64,000 nucleotides of DNA, taken from the NCBI GenBank assembly GCA_036250225.1, contig JAPZLL010000012.1:62001-126000 (forward strand), written 5' to 3'. Of this stretch, positions 1 through 12,061 are shown piece by piece (within the stretch, counting starts at the first letter, position 1; each line of letters starts with the position of its first letter). The notes beneath the pieces are model-generated. The model was not told the DNA's origin and ran no database searches. It saw only the letters and a program-made list of their open reading frames with translations. The position numbers were made by a program, and so were the translations under genes. Source of the stretch: Cercophora sp. LCS_1. Taxonomy: Eukaryota; Ascomycota; Sordariomycetes; Sordariales; Lasiosphaeriaceae.

Positions 1-549
1 ACCATTTCTTCAGCTCCTCCTGGACACTCTTCATCTCACGATAGGCGCTCTGCTTGGGTCCCTTGAAAATGACCTTGGAGCTCTTCGGGCGTGGGAAGAA
101 GTCAACAAGGTCAATAACGCCATCCTCGTGGATGTACCTGGTTTGCAGGATATTGGACGAGGGGAGATATTGTTGTTTAGTCGTGCAAGCGAGGTGGTTC
201 GCAGGATTGATACTGAACCATCCACCTTTGTCTTTGTCCAAAAGACGACAAAAGACCGAAGGCGAGTCAAACTCGGGCCTGTTGGCCAGTCAGCAGGATC
301 CCGGACTTCTGTGATCTCCGGGGTAGAGCATAGGGCGCCCAAAGCGGCCCTCGTTCGTCTTATGTCCACAAGAGCACAGTGAAGGAGTCTAGTAACTCAC
401 CAGCACATGAAGTCGACCGAGCCGTCCATGCCAACCAATGCGCATGTTCTCATGTTCCCGATGAGCCCATAGTTCTCGATGGGCAAATAACCACTGCCGC
501 TTTTTCTCACCTGGCCATCAGGCGTATGTGTTGAGCCATGTGCCGCCAT
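1..549 (-). CDS. Glycoside hydrolase family 15 protein (glucoamylase/trehalase-like), N-terminal part, cut by left edge
   Basis: Two exons are visible: 549-401 and 278-1, separated by an intron with GTGAGT donor and CAACAG acceptor (400-279) that splits a Trp codon. The spliced N-terminus carries the motif LPIENYGLIGNMRT, then DGSVDFMCWPEFDSPSVF, and later LPSSNILQTRYIHEDG and VDFFPRP. This order (IENYGLIGN, DGS-D-CWP-FDSPS, TNILxTRF-like, DFFP) is the start of the non-secreted GH15 family, known in bacteria as glucan 1,4-alpha-glucosidase or trehalase-like enzymes and common in fungi. No signal peptide is visible, so a cytosolic enzyme is inferred. The catalytic (alpha/alpha)6 barrel with the acidic residues lies outside the window, so substrate cannot be judged. 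The start was chosen because the first ATG of the exon lies about 25 codons before the conserved block. It is divergent from the transporter gene at 1539. Confidence 0.85.
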
Positions 550-1538
550 GGTGAGCACAAGTTAGGCTACTGAATTGTCAAAGTACGCAGCTGTTTGCGA
601 TATAAACGACTAAGTGAGTGACAAGACAAGTAAATGCTGTCGAGACGGACCCGCATCCAACAGTCTGGGCTATGACGACAACAAAGGACCAGCAAAAGCC
701 GATTGTAGATGGAAAGGCATCAATGTAAATAAACCCCGCGCCACCCTGGCTCCCCGCACTTCCGGAGGCTCGGAGACGAGGGACTGGCTGGTCACGAGTC
801 CCCCAACCTACAATAAGGGCCTCAGAGGTGCCCCAGCCTTTGCGGGAGTGGGAGCGGGACAACGTCCTGAGTAAGCAACTCTGGGTCTGATAGGCCATAG
901 GAATCAAAGCCCGCAAATCTGCATATGGGATTCTAGGCGTTCCCTGTACGAGGTATCGCTTTTGGCAATAAACGAGCTTCATCTAGAATGCGATGTTGTC
1001 TTGCGACCGAGTCGACCAACTACTAAGGTAACTGCTGACCTGCCATTACTCAATGCCTCCCTGTCAGCTGAAGCGACTTTCTTCGGTGGTCTGAACGGGC
1101 TTGTAGAAGCGATCGTTGGTGGGCTCAACGCTTTTAATCGTTTGTTACCTTAAAGTTCTGGTCTCTGAAAACACACTTCTTTCCTTGAGCTCCGGGTCAC
1201 CTCCACATGTGATTGACGCAGGCAGCTGCTGCATCTCGAATCCAGAGATGGGCAAAACGGGAGCGAAGACTGCCAGCTGCCAGCTGCCCAGATGTCCAGT
1301 GAAGAGCGGCAAAGCGGCAGCTGGCGGTAACTGCCAAGAATGGCCGCAACAGGGGAACCATGCTCAAACAGCCGGAGACCAATCGGTTGCGCCTCTCTGG
1401 TCAACATCCATCCACAGATGGTGATGCTAGCAGCGATCCGGCCAGAGCTTGCCTGGGCCCCGTCTTCACCACCCATGCCCTGCACATTTGGACAATGATG
1501 CATAGCGCGAGCTCCCTCGCGGCGACTCCACTCAAACA
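550..1538. other. Divergent intergenic region between the GH15 and transporter genes
   Basis: About 1 kb with no convincing gene; the open frames here are short and have no recognisable protein. It should hold both promoters. One structured element is visible at 1272-1325 (see the separate repeat entry). Confidence 0.6.
1272..1325. repeat. 10-bp perfect inverted repeat built from CAGCTG palindromes
   Basis: GCCAGCTGCC at 1272-1281 is the exact reverse complement of GGCAGCTGGC at 1316-1325, with a 34-bp spacer. The left arm is itself tandemly doubled (GCCAGCTGCCAGCTGCC). CAGCTG is an E-box-type hexamer. It lies about 215-265 bp upstream of the transporter start codon. Confidence 0.6.
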
Positions 1539-3401
1539 ATGTCTCTCCCCATACCCCCAGAAGCCCCCAAAACATCGCCACATACTTCCTCCTCAGATGC
1601 GCACGACCACATCTTGCAACACCAAAACCCGTCAGCATCGTCAGGACACGCGACAGGGCCTGCTGTCCAGTCACCGCGAACACATGCGCTAACAGACTCA
1701 ACCCCTGGGCCTGACCTCGACACCGACGACGACGACGTAGACTCGTTCGAAATGGAACCTGTGAACCCTTTAGGTCATCGTCGCCGGCGAAGCAGTCTCG
1801 GGCCGGGACATCCTAGTGGAAGTCGACAACGGTCACCCCGGTCAAGAGGCCAAACCCCCAGTACCGGGGGACACAAAGCGATTGACGAGGATAGCGAAAT
1901 GGTCGCCCTGGAGGCTGACGGAGACGACTCGGATGGGCTGTCTGACGAAGACCTGCACTCCGACGAAGAGGCAGGCTTGACAGGGAGAGACAGGCGGCGG
2001 AAGAAGCAGAAGAAGGATCGCAATGCACAGTTGGACAACAGGGTAGTGCGCGACACTATAACGGCCGAGGAGAAGCACGAGGCGGATCGCAGCGTGCTCC
2101 GGAGGCTACTGATCAACATCACGCTGATCGGCCTCTGGTATTTTTTCTCACTGTTGATATCGCTAGTACGCTGCTCACCCCATGTAGTAGATTGCTGCTA
2201 ACTGAGAGGCCAGTACAACAAGTGGATGTTTGACAAAACAAAACTCAACTTTCCGTTCCCTATGTTCACAACATCGATGCATATGCTCGTGCAGTTCACA
2301 CTGGCATCGCTTGTGCTTTTCTTCTTCCCGTCGTTACGACCAAAGAGCACCTACCAGTCAGACCAGGGCCAGTCAAGGCACGAACCCGAGAAGCCGATCA
2401 TGACCAAGATGTTCTACCTCACAAGAATTGGCCCATGCGGCGTAGCTACAGGTCTCGATATTGGACTTGGGAACACATCCTTGCAGTTTATCACCCTCAC
2501 TTTTTACAGTAAGAACCGATTACCTCGATGTGATTTTACAGGTTGCTAACCACCTTCAGCCATGTGCAAATCCTCGTCACTTGCATTCGTCCTCGTTTTT
2601 GCATTTCTCTTCCGACTTGAATCACCGACCTGGAAGCTAGTTTCAATCATCGCAACCATGACCCTCGGTGTCGTCATGATGGTAGCCGGCGAGGTTGAAT
2701 TTCACCTAGGCGGTTTCATCCTCGTCATATCAGCTGCCTTCTTCTCTGGGTTCCGCTGGTCACTCACCCAGATTCTGCTCCTCCGAAGCCCGGCTACTTC
2801 GAACCCCTTTTCAAGCATCTTCTTCCTCGCCCCGGTTATGTTCGTCACCCTCTTTAGTATTGCGGTCCCAGTCGAAGGTTTTCCGGCCCTTATCGACGGA
2901 ATCAAGGCCATCGCAGAACAAAAGGGCGCCCTCATGACCCCTCTCCTCCTGCTCTTCCCGGGTACGATTGCCTTTCTGATGACAGCGTCCGAGTTCGCCC
3001 TGCTTCAGCGAACCTCGGTTGTCACATTGTCGATTGCCGGTATCTTCAAGGAGGCCGTCACCATCTCGGCTGCCGCCATTGTTTTTGGTGATACGATGAC
3101 CCCCGTCAATATTCTTGGTCTAATTGTCACTCTTATCGCAATTGGCGCCTACAACTACATCAAAATCACAAAGATGCGCCAGGAAGCGGTTACGGTTGTT
3201 CATCGCGAGCATGTTCATGCTGAGGAGGAGGCCGCTGAGCGGCTGTCATTGCCGAGTGGCAGTGGTAGCGGAAACATGAGTGATAACGAGGGTGAAGACA
3301 GAGAAGATGCTGGCCTATTGCGGCAAACCGCTGGACAGGCCGACGAGACGTTGGTATCTGGAGATGCATCAACCGAATCGGAGCGGAGAGGCAGGTCATG
3401 A
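1539..3401 (+). CDS. Triose-phosphate/nucleotide-sugar transporter family protein (SLC35C2-like)
   Basis: Three exons, 1539-2165, 2214-2508 and 2560-3401, give 587 residues. Introns are GTACGC...GGCCAG and GTAAGA...TTCAG. The first roughly 180 residues are polar and acidic, with Ser/Asp-rich and KKQKKDRN-type basic stretches. The membrane part begins at about residue 188 (LLINITLIGLWYFFSLLISLYNKWMF), the usual opening of the TPT/DUF250 family: helix 1 followed by YNKWMF. About ten hydrophobic segments follow, including FITLTFYTMCKSSSLAFVL and a late SIAGIFKEAVTI-AAIVFGD-TPVNILGL, the family's C-terminal signature. The last 75 residues are a hydrophilic acidic tail. By family it should be a Golgi or ER antiporter; the substrate cannot be read from sequence. 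Confidence 0.88.
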
Positions 3402-3758
3402 CAGGCAAAGTTTTCCTTTTCAATGAAACCTCAGCATGCTGTGATACCCGACTGTCTATGTAACCAATTTTTTTTGTTATCAGTGTAAAGTGGGCGTTGC
3501 ATCAAGGGCTCATTGGCGGTTCTGGGGGTTTTATACTAAATAGGCATATCGGAGCGTATCAAGGTCTTGACAATGAATCAAATTCAGAAGAACTGCACTC
3601 AAGCGTTCGTGTATTCTACAACCAACACAGACGTGTAGTACCGTTGTTGTAATGCGACCCATTCGCGCCTTGAAAGATATTCATAGGGGTCCCCATTACA
3701 CAATATTATCCGAGCCTCTTGACAAGCTTCTTACGCTGGAACTGCGACTTCACTTTGT
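3402..3758. other. Convergent 3' intergenic region
   Basis: This stretch lies between the stop codons of the transporter and the RRM gene. It holds AT-rich 3'-UTR-type sequence and no gene was seen. Confidence 0.6.
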
Positions 3759-4835
3759 TTAGCCCAACAGCTTCAGTCCTCCTCTCGTCTTCTGGCCAGG
3801 CTTCGTCACACCACTGCCACCCGTCGGCCCAAGGTGCGGCTCGTATGCGCCTCCGTCGTGCCCGCCCATACCATTGCCACTCTTTTTGCCATTGCCCTTA
3901 TTCTTGTGGTGTTTCCCGCCTTTTCGATCATCCTTGACGACTGCTGGCTTCACCTCCGTTTTTGCCTTGTGAACCACAACAGGGTGACTCTGGATGTACT
4001 TCCCATTCATCTCCTTTGCCGCCTGGAAGAAATCTTCGGGGTCGCTGAAACTAACGAAGCCGAAGCCCTTGCTCTTGGTCGTACGTTTGTCACGCACTAC
4101 CTTGGCCTTCTGGACACTCTTCCACCGTGAGAATGCCTTGAAGAGTGACTCGTCCGTTGTTTCGCCAGCCAGATTACCGACAAAAAGTCGGAGGTGGGAA
4201 GGGTCCCACTCCAACAGGGTGTCGTCCTGCCACTTCTTGCCACCTCCCTCGCGGTATACAGTCTTTTTCTTATCCTCTCCCACGTGTGCCGCCGAGTCTG
4301 CGCCTGATTGCGCCGCGGAGACGTTAGCAGCTGGGCGTGCTGTACTCCTAGACGTCGGGTCCGAGGGGTCTTTAGGCATGTAGGCGCTCTGCCACTGCGC
4401 AATTTGAGCCGCCATTTCGGGATCGAAGTCGGCGCTCTGGGTGCCCGGCACCGGGAAAGGGTTGCGGATCTGTGGCGGCGTGGCATAGCTTGCATTGCTC
4501 GCGGTGCCGTAGTAGCTGGGTTGCTGGCCGTAGCTTGTTGCTTGAGGGTAGTTGTACGACGGCGCGGCTACGGTGGGAGGTTGAGGGTTTGCGGCATACG
4601 GAGCGGTCGAGGTAGGCGCGGCGTAGGCGCCAGGAGGAGCCGCGACGCCATAACTGGGGCCTGTAGGGCCCGCTGTTGCTGCTGCTTGGTAGGCTCCCGC
4701 CGAAGTGGCAGGCGGTGCAGAGATGACGGGAGAAAATGCGGGCTTGAACCCTGGGAGCTTCGAGGGCGGCGGTCGAGGAGGAAGAGAAGGATGCGATGCT
4801 GTCTTGGAAAGACCTGGAGGACCAGGATATGGCAT
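3759..4835 (-). CDS. RNA-binding protein with one C-terminal RRM (RBM42-like)
   Basis: A single exon of 358 residues. I chose the ATG at 4835, which starts MPYPGPPGLSKTASHPSLPPRP. The open frame continues 15 codons further upstream (to an ATG at 4880), but the Pro-rich MPYPGPPG start is the usual N-terminus of fungal RBM42-like proteins. Residues 1-170 are Pro/Ala/Tyr/Gln-rich and probably disordered. One RRM spans about 213-290, with RNP2 LRLFVGNL and RNP1 KGFGFVSF. The tail is Lys/Gly-rich (KGGKHHKNKGNGKKSG) and ends TRGGLKLLG. Human RBM42 is linked to mRNA splicing and stress-granule biology; a nuclear mRNA role is inferred. It converges with the transporter gene. Confidence 0.85.
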   Translation of the reverse strand: MPYPGPPGLSKTASHPSLPPRPPPSKLPGFKPAFSPVISAPPATSAGAYQAAATAGPTGPSYGVAAPPGAYAAPTSTAPYAANPQPPTVAAPSYNYPQATSYGQQPSYYGTASNASYATPPQIRNPFPVPGTQSADFDPEMAAQIAQWQSAYMPKDPSDPTSRSTARPAANVSAAQSGADSAAHVGEDKKKTVYREGGGKKWQDDTLLEWDPSHLRLFVGNLAGETTDESLFKAFSRWKSVQKAKVVRDKRTTKSKGFGFVSFSDPEDFFQAAKEMNGKYIQSHPVVVHKAKTEVKPAVVKDDRKGGKHHKNKGNGKKSGNGMGGHDGGAYEPHLGPTGGSGVTKPGQKTRGGLKLLG

Positions 4836-6714
4836 GATGAATTTCTTGCGCCGAAAACGGACTTTCGCGTGCTGATTCAAAACGTACCTGAGCCTTATCT
4901 GACGGAGGACTATAGGCCTGCGACCATTCGCGGAGTCGGCTCACTGAAAGATGGTGATTGTGGTGGCTGCGAGGTCGAAAGTCGCAAGTCGCGTTCACGT
5001 TTGGCTGGCTCCAACTTGGCTTCTTGACTTGGCGGATGGATGATTCCATGAAGCCAGCCGGCCTGAGGCGGTGTGAGGTGAGCCACAAATGTGGCGTGGA
5101 ACTTGCGGTCACGTGGCAACAATGGACCCTGGAGTCGTGAAGTCCGCGGAGTGGACCTGGAGCTTGCTGACTAAAATGGACTCAACTTGCCCGCTTGTGG
5201 ACAAGGGTCGGCCTTGGCAAGCTGGCACCAAGCTCCTTGATCGGATGGAGGGGTAAAACAGCAAAACGTTGGGCAACCCCGCCGTCCATCCCAAGCTCAA
5301 CCCCCACCGCGCATGTCTCGTCTGGGCAAGCATTCCCGCATTCACTGGGTTTGATCGTGAAACAAATACCCCTTCAATTACGAGAAACTTGTGGGTCCCG
5401 GTTGAGGAAATACAATGGGAAAGGTCTTACAGAGTTTCCCATTGGCTCCGGGAAGAGCCTGAAGCTTGGCTGAAGTGCGGGAATTTGAAGGCAAGGCTCT
5501 TTACAAAAACATCAAACCTCTGAGCGTCGCCCGTGGTTACGATGACCTGATCTTGGTGACCACCACTGCGGTGCCGAGATCCCTGACCTCGTTCCGCCGA
5601 ACAAGACGCAGTGTGCATGGAGAATTCTGCGCTGCTGGTCAATGGTCCGACACATCCGAGCGACGGCAAGCCTGAGCGAGCCTGAGAAGCAATGAGGTGG
5701 AAAAGGCGGTCGTATTGTGCCCGATCTGGTATGCGAGCATGGTAATAAGGTAGCAACGCCTCTCTGGGCGGAACTTAGAAGTCAAACCCCAACAAGCTCC
5801 GCTCGTTACCGCAGTTGGCGTTCCGGAGCCGGAACCTTGATCGCTAGCTTGAGGTGACATGTCTGATGAACCATGCTCTTCCGCGCCGCGGGGATCCGAA
5901 ACTCATGGAACGAACAAGTGTCAGATCAAAATGGGGTTGAGTTGGACAGACGAAGGATGAGCTCGACTTTTGCTTGGGTAGAGCCAGGTCTCGGTGTGGA
6001 TCAAAAATACCCCCACGACGATGGTCGGGACGACCGCCCACTCACCGGCAGTTCGACTCCGCTGTCGAGGTGCCTCAAAAAGGAGGCGTGGGAGAAGCCC
6101 GGGGGCAAGTCTCACAACAACAAGATATGTTGAGTAATGTCTTGGACGGCCGGTCGTCACCCGGAAAACGACGAGGAGGGGCGTGTATCTGTCACTATAT
6201 GCCTGCAGGGCAGGGCGGGTATCAAGCACCGGGATCGCAGCGCCCACTCATACCTCAAACCCTGGTCCGGAGATGTTCGCGCGGCCCTGGGCAGTCTGGA
6301 CGAGAGGTCGAGGACCTGGGACCCCCAAACGTCCGTGGATGCTGGATAAGGTGCTGCACTGAGTAAGCCCCACGTCCAATTATCCGCTGGGTCTGCAAGT
6401 GGTTGCTGCCATTTTAGCTTTGCTGCCAACGATTTGACGCGCCCTCCGACGTCCCAGGCTGGAGTCCTGGATTCGGAAGACACTGGGGCAACCCTGAACG
6501 CTCTTTAAAAGTTTCGTCATTTACCTTTCCGCCTGCCCCTCCTCCCCCCCATTGAAATCCCTCGTTGAGTTTTTCATTCAACAGCCACCACTTTTCTGCC
6601 TGCGAGTATTTCCCATCCGGAAAGCTCCTCCTCAATCCATCCGGTCTCTGTCCAGCCCAACGCAACCCCTTGCATAGCAATTGCTGCGGACGCAAACGCA
6701 TTGCCGATTCCAAA
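4836..6714. other. Long intergenic region upstream of the RRM and 6PGDH genes
   Basis: About 1.9 kb between divergent genes. The open frames on both strands are short, start at non-ATG codons or show no domain. A pyrimidine-rich tract (about 6525-6555) precedes the 6PGDH start and looks like a core promoter element. No gene is supported. Confidence 0.55.
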
Positions 6715-8753
6715 ATGTCTGGCGCAGTGTAAGTCCCCTACCCCACCTCCCCGCCCCGGGTACGAAGATGCCTGCCCAGCGCGATTCGAGTCAGCTCTGC
6801 TGTGCAAACTGCGAATTGCGCTTCTTGTTGGGACGACTCAGAACCGGACGACACGCTGCCATTCCGCCTGCAGAGCTGTCTGGGATGCGGCGGACGATGG
6901 CTGTTCTGTTTCGGCGGCGATGGCGGTGTTTGTCCTGGATTTCTGCCAACACTGAATACCTTCAGCGCCCGCCTAGCGAACATCAACGTTGGCGGAGCGG
7001 TGCAAACTGGCTCACCCTCTGCAAACTCACGGGACAAGAGCAATGCTAACGATGTTGCAAGCGCTGATCTCGGCCTCATCGGCCTGGCCGTCATGTAAGT
7101 TACCTCTGTTCTGTTTTCCTTCGATTCTGGTGGCTTTATGCTCTCCGTGCCGCTGGCCGGTGCCCCCTCAACCCCGCACTTGCAGGATGCTGACGGCTGC
7201 AAAGGGGTCAGAACCTGATTCTGAACATGGCCGACCATGGCTTCACCATCTGCGCCTTCAACCGCACAGTGTCCAAGGTCGATGTGTTCCTGGCCAACGA
7301 GGCCAAGGGCAAGTCGATCGTCGGTGCCCACTCCACCGAGGAGTTTGTCTCCAAACTTAAGAAGCCCCGTCGTATCATGCTCCTCGTCCAGGCTGGCAAG
7401 GCTGTCGATGACTGGATCGAGACTCTCCTCCCTCTCCTCGAGCGCGGTGATATCATCATCGACGGTGGTAACTCACACTTCCCTGACTCCAACCGGAGGA
7501 CAAAGTACCTCGCCTCCAAGGGCCTTCGTTTCGTCGGTTCTGGCGTGTCTGGCGGTGAGGAGGGTGCCCGCTATGGCCCTTCCATCATGCCCGGTGGTGA
7601 CGAGGCTGCATGGCCGTATATCAAGGACATCTTCCAGTCCATTTCTGCCAAGAGCGACGGCGAGGCGTGCTGTGAGTGGGTTGGCGACGAGGGTGCTGGT
7701 CATTACGTCAAGATGGTGCACAACGGCATCGAGTATGGTGACATGCAGCTCATCTGCGAGGTTCGCGGGTTCCCTTCCTTTTGCGAGAATGGGTTCGGCG
7801 AGCTAACAGAAGTATATGACAGGCGTACGATATCATGAAGCGTGGCCTGGGTCTCCCTGACAAGGAGATCGGCGATGTTTTCACCAAGTGGAACAAGGGT
7901 GTCCTCGATTCGTTCCTGATCGAGATTACCCGCGACATCATGTACTTCAACGACGAGGATGGCACTCCACTCGTTGAGAAGATCCTCGACAAGGCCGGTC
8001 AGAAGGGTACCGGCAAGTGGACGGCGGTGAACGCCCTGGACTTGGGCATGCCCGTCACCCTCATTGCTGAGGCTGTCCTTGCTCGGTGCTTGTCCGGCAT
8101 TAAGGAGGAGCGTGTTAAGGCATCGGGCAAGCTCGAGTTTGTTGGCCGCGCCAGCACTTTTGAGGGCAACAAGGAGCAGTTCCTTGAGGACCTCGAGCAG
8201 GCTCTCTATGCCTCCAAGATCATCTCGTACGCCCAGGGCTTCATGCTCATGCAGGAGGTATGTACCGGTTGAAAATGAGGCGCCACGTTGCGATCCTAAC
8301 AGTTATCAATAGGCCGCCAAGGAGTACAACTGGAAGCTCAACAAGCCCTCGATTGCCCTCATGTGGCGCGGTGGCTGCATCATTCGTTCCGTTTTCCTCA
8401 AGGACATCACCGCGGCGTACCGCAAGAACCCCGACCTGGAGAATCTTCTCTTTGATGATTTCTTCAACAAGGCCATCCACAAGGCTCAACCCGGCTGGCG
8501 TGATGTTGTTGCTAAGACCGCGTTGCTTGGTATTCCGGCGCCTGCTTTCTCTAGCGCTTTGGCGTGGTTCGACGGGTACCGTACCAAGGATCTCCCGGCC
8601 AACCTCCTCCAGGCGCAGCGTGACTACTTCGGTGCCCACACTTTCAGAATCAAGCCTGAGGCTGCGACGGCCAAGTATCCCGAGGGCAGGGACATCCACG
8701 TTAACTGGACTGGCCGTGGTGGAAATGTTTCGGCGTCCACTTACCAGGCATAA
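6715..8753 (+). CDS. gnd1: 6-phosphogluconate dehydrogenase, decarboxylating
   Basis: Five exons: 6715-6728 (14 nt), 7062-7094 (33 nt), 7205-7760, 7823-8257 and 8313-8753. They give 492 residues, the family's normal length. The first two exons are microexons that together supply MSGAVADLGLIGLAVM; they are needed to restore the Rossmann motif GLAVMGQN. Other landmarks are GGNSHFPDS, the signature SGVSGGEEGARYGPSIMPGG and the catalytic segment VKMVHNGIEYGDMQL with its Lys. The C-terminal helical domain includes GGCIIRSVFL and the end ASTYQA. The enzyme converts 6-phosphogluconate and NADP+ to ribulose 5-phosphate, CO2 and NADPH in the cytosolic pentose phosphate pathway. Intron 3 has an unusual GTTCGC donor but its frame and GACAG acceptor fit well. 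Confidence 0.96.
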
Positions 8754-9212
8754 AAAGGAGCTATTGGGAGGTATCATTGAATGTATTGGGTTGGTCAGCT
8801 TTTTGTGCCGTAGATAAAAAACCGAGATAGAATCTGCGACATCAGTTGTTGGCGTCAGAACATGGAATGGAAGCAACCTTTAAGCAAGTTCACCTTATTC
8901 TTGACCTGCTGATGATGCAAGCACACAACCGACCTGCCAGGCATAGTACTGCTCACGTGACTAGAGGAGCGCGGAGATATGGCGCACGGACCACATTTCA
9001 GGGCCCACTATTCGCGAGGCGTAGCGCGACCTGCAAACTTCCAAAAGCCCACAGCTCAGCCCGCGACACGACAAGGCTGTAAAGCATTGCTAGTGCGAAG
9101 TCATCACGACTTCTTTTCGTCCACAGGCTCAGCCTGGCTTCTCCCGACAACATACTTGCAACCAAACTCAATTACAAACTCGTTTAGAGAACGCCAATTG
9201 TCATCCGTAGCG
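8754..9212. other. Intergenic region between gnd1 and ssr4
   Basis: It contains the gnd1 3' end and the ssr4 promoter. No gene was seen. Confidence 0.6.
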
Positions 9213-11557
9213 ATGGCTGCTCCTGATCCCAGCCAGAAGGTGCATGCGGAGTTGGTATGTTGGCTGTTACGGTTCTTCGCGTCGCATTGTCGCGTTCCTG
9301 TTGTCGCGTATGTGCTAACACGTCTTCATGAGTAGCTACCGCATGTACACTTGCTGTCGACCTTCCGCTATGCGCTAATGCCCAGACTCGAGCTCAATGA
9401 TGTGACACAATGGCTTTTGTCGGCCCCTAAGATTGCGCGCGACACAGCGCCGTTCTTCTGGACCTATCTGGATTGCCCTCAGGATGGGTCGATATTCCTC
9501 ACCTGGCAGCCCACGGCGCGCCGAAGCGTGGAGTTTGCCAGCGATGGCTATATTTGGACTCAACCCGAGACTGTGTTTCGCAACGAGATGGGCAATGGGC
9601 TGGTACGAACCTTGCGACTCTTGTCTTCAAAGTTTATAGCAGAGTTTGCTGACCTTCAGTCTAGGTCCTTGAAGTCTTCTTTCAGAAATCTGGTTATCGG
9701 ATGGGCGAACAGGTAACGGCACATTCGAGGAGACGTTTCCGCCTTGCGCCGAGCTCGCAGCAGCCGCTCCCCAACATGCCCCAAGTTGATCCCAACCTCT
9801 GGATTGTTCACTATGGCCCGAGTGAGAAAAATGATAGGATTCCTGTCAACATGCTGCAAATCCCGCCAATGGTTCAGCATACTGTAGCGGTCCGCCAGCA
9901 ACTCTTTCAAATGGGCCAGATCGCGCGCAAGGAGTTCATGCTTTCGGACAGAGTCAACTGGCCGCAAATTCTTCTGCCCGCTCGAGGTCAATCTATCTAC
10001 GCACCTCCGATGCCAACCCGCAATGTTCCTCAGACCATGGCCTATCCTTCACACCCAGGACAGGCTGTTGGGCCGACGCCGAAACGCCCCCGTCATGGTC
10101 AAGGTGCTGCCCACCCACCCCAGATGATGGGCGCGCCCTTCCCGGGCTCAGATGGAATTTTTGACGACGAGGAAGACATCTCGCGTGGGGACATGTTCGA
10201 TCACCTAACACCACAGGAGTTGAGTCTTCATCGATACCAGCAAAACCACGAATGGATGGAGGAGATACTCTCGTCTCCGTACCGCATAGGGCAGATTGAA
10301 GTAGCGGATTTGGGACTAGGCCGTCGAGGCGAGCTTGCGTCTTTGACAGAGGGCGTTTTTGAAGCGCAAGGCAATGGGAACTGGGAGCAGGGTCCGAAAA
10401 ACCCTTACACTGGTCGCTTGGACCCCGACCTGGCCGCCGAGTTCAAACGGCGGGCGACTGAACATACTGCAAAGCTGAGGGCTGAGGTTGAACAACTGAA
10501 AGTGCAGCATGCCAAGATGCTTGAGGAATTCAGAGGCGACACAACGATCAAACGAGCTGAGCAAGACCTGCGTTTTGCCGTCGAGGATACCGGCTCTGAG
10601 TTTTGGAGGCTTGAGGGAAGACAGGAGGACACCGAAGAGGCAACAGGCCGAGGGGTTCAACACTCGAACAAAAAAATCGACGAAATTCTCGCCCAAGTTG
10701 AGAAAGCAATCGGCAAACACGCCAGTCCTCTCCATGATGTCATGCGCATCCAGGAAGGTGGTTATCAAGAACCCGCCCCTGAGCTAGAGCCCTTGCAGCA
10801 GCCGCTGCGGACCCAGGTTGATGCTTTTGCTGCTGGGCAGTCTGCTTCCATGTCACGGCAAGCATCTCATGCTGGCTCGCAAAACAGCGGGGTCATGATC
10901 GGTGACTCGGACATCGACATGGGCGGGACTGCAGCTGGCCTCCTTGATCAGATGCACACAGGCTTTTCCAACACTTCAACACCAATCAACAATTTCCCCA
11001 CGCCCCAGCCTCACGCCATTCCTTCGAGCGTGGCCACACCAGCAAACCTCAATGTCCCGTCACCCCTTCCAACTCAGCTATCAGCAGCACAAACTTCAAC
11101 TCCGACGGACGATATCGGTATGACAGATGCCGATGGATCGAAGAATATTGGGACGGCCGCGGATCAAGGTACTGGCAGCGGGGACTGGGTAGTTGTGCCT
11201 AAGGGCGGCATATCACCGAACTCCTCGAGTAACTTGGTCGGAGCGACAGGCGCAGGTAACCAACCGCCGATAACATCGGGAGATGGCGCTAGCGGCGTAA
11301 TTGCGCCATCAAGCAAGCCGCCGTCATCAGCAGCTCCAACTCCTGGAGATGGTCTTGGGTTTGATGGCGATACCAACGACTTTAGCTCGTTAGGTGATCT
11401 TGATACAGCGGGTGACGCTCTTGCAGGCTACGATCCCCCAAGCGTCGACGCCGGCGGCCTGGGAGATTTGAACATGGACCTGGAGGATTCGGCGTTTGGC
11501 GATGCTTTCCACGGGGTTGATCAGTCTGGAGGAAACACACCCGCAGATGGCATGTAG
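9213..11557 (+). CDS. ssr4: SWI/SNF and RSC chromatin-remodelling subunit Ssr4-like (DUF1750 family)
   Basis: Three exons, 9213-9254, 9336-9602 and 9665-11557, give 733 residues. The N-terminal 200 residues match the Ssr4/DUF1750 pattern: MAAPDPSQKVHAELLPHVHL, then RYALMPRLELNDVTQWLL, FFWTYLDCPQDGSIFLTWQP, VDPNLWIVHYGP and IPVNMLQIPP. A second conserved block, LTPQELSLHRYQQNHEWMEEILSSPYRIGQI, lies near residues 320-350. A coiled-coil-like stretch (ATEHTAKLRAEVEQLKVQHAKMLEEF) follows. The last 250 residues are Ser/Thr/Asn/Gly-rich and probably disordered. In Schizosaccharomyces pombe, Ssr4 belongs to both the SWI/SNF and RSC complexes; a nuclear remodelling role is inferred from the family. 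The first exon is only 14 codons. Confidence 0.85.
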
Positions 11558-12061
11558 AACAACATTCTGTACGATTAGCGATTAAGGCAGACCGGAAGTG
11601 ACGATTAGGTTGGTGGCGCGGGGTTTGCAATTGCAAGGTTTTTTTTTTGGCTGGTTCACAGAATCACAATCGCGGTTTCTATTTGACGTACGTTCCTCCC
11701 CTCGGCGAACTCGTTGGTTCCGGTGCGCGCCCCCATGGGCTTGAGTTCGGTACGCAAGATGATGATGGACGCGAAGGATCTCCTCAAAGGGCTTGACATG
11801 TCTTGCTGGAGCTGGCTTCCGATTCTGGAGGGTCATCACTACGGGGGAGCTATGGACGGATTTTACAACGCGAAAGGGCGTCGTATGTAAACACAGTCTT
11901 CTTCGTAAAGTTCATTTGGCGGATTTCATTTAGAACTGCCCTGCCTCTTATGACACACGATGTCCCTGAGCAGCTTTTCCCTGCCAGCCGTCCCGTTTCT
12001 GATAAGCTCAAGCCCTCAAAGCAAAACCACGCCAGAAATGCCCAATGAAAAGCCCAACCCT
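11558..12061. other. Convergent 3' region between ssr4 and rps11
   Basis: It holds 3'-UTR sequence for both genes, with a short poly-T run near 11640. No gene was recognised. Confidence 0.55.

Noticed and set aside
5974..6366. 130-codon frame upstream of gnd1
   Set aside because: Starts at TTG, has no domain and overlaps several equally good frames; intergenic.
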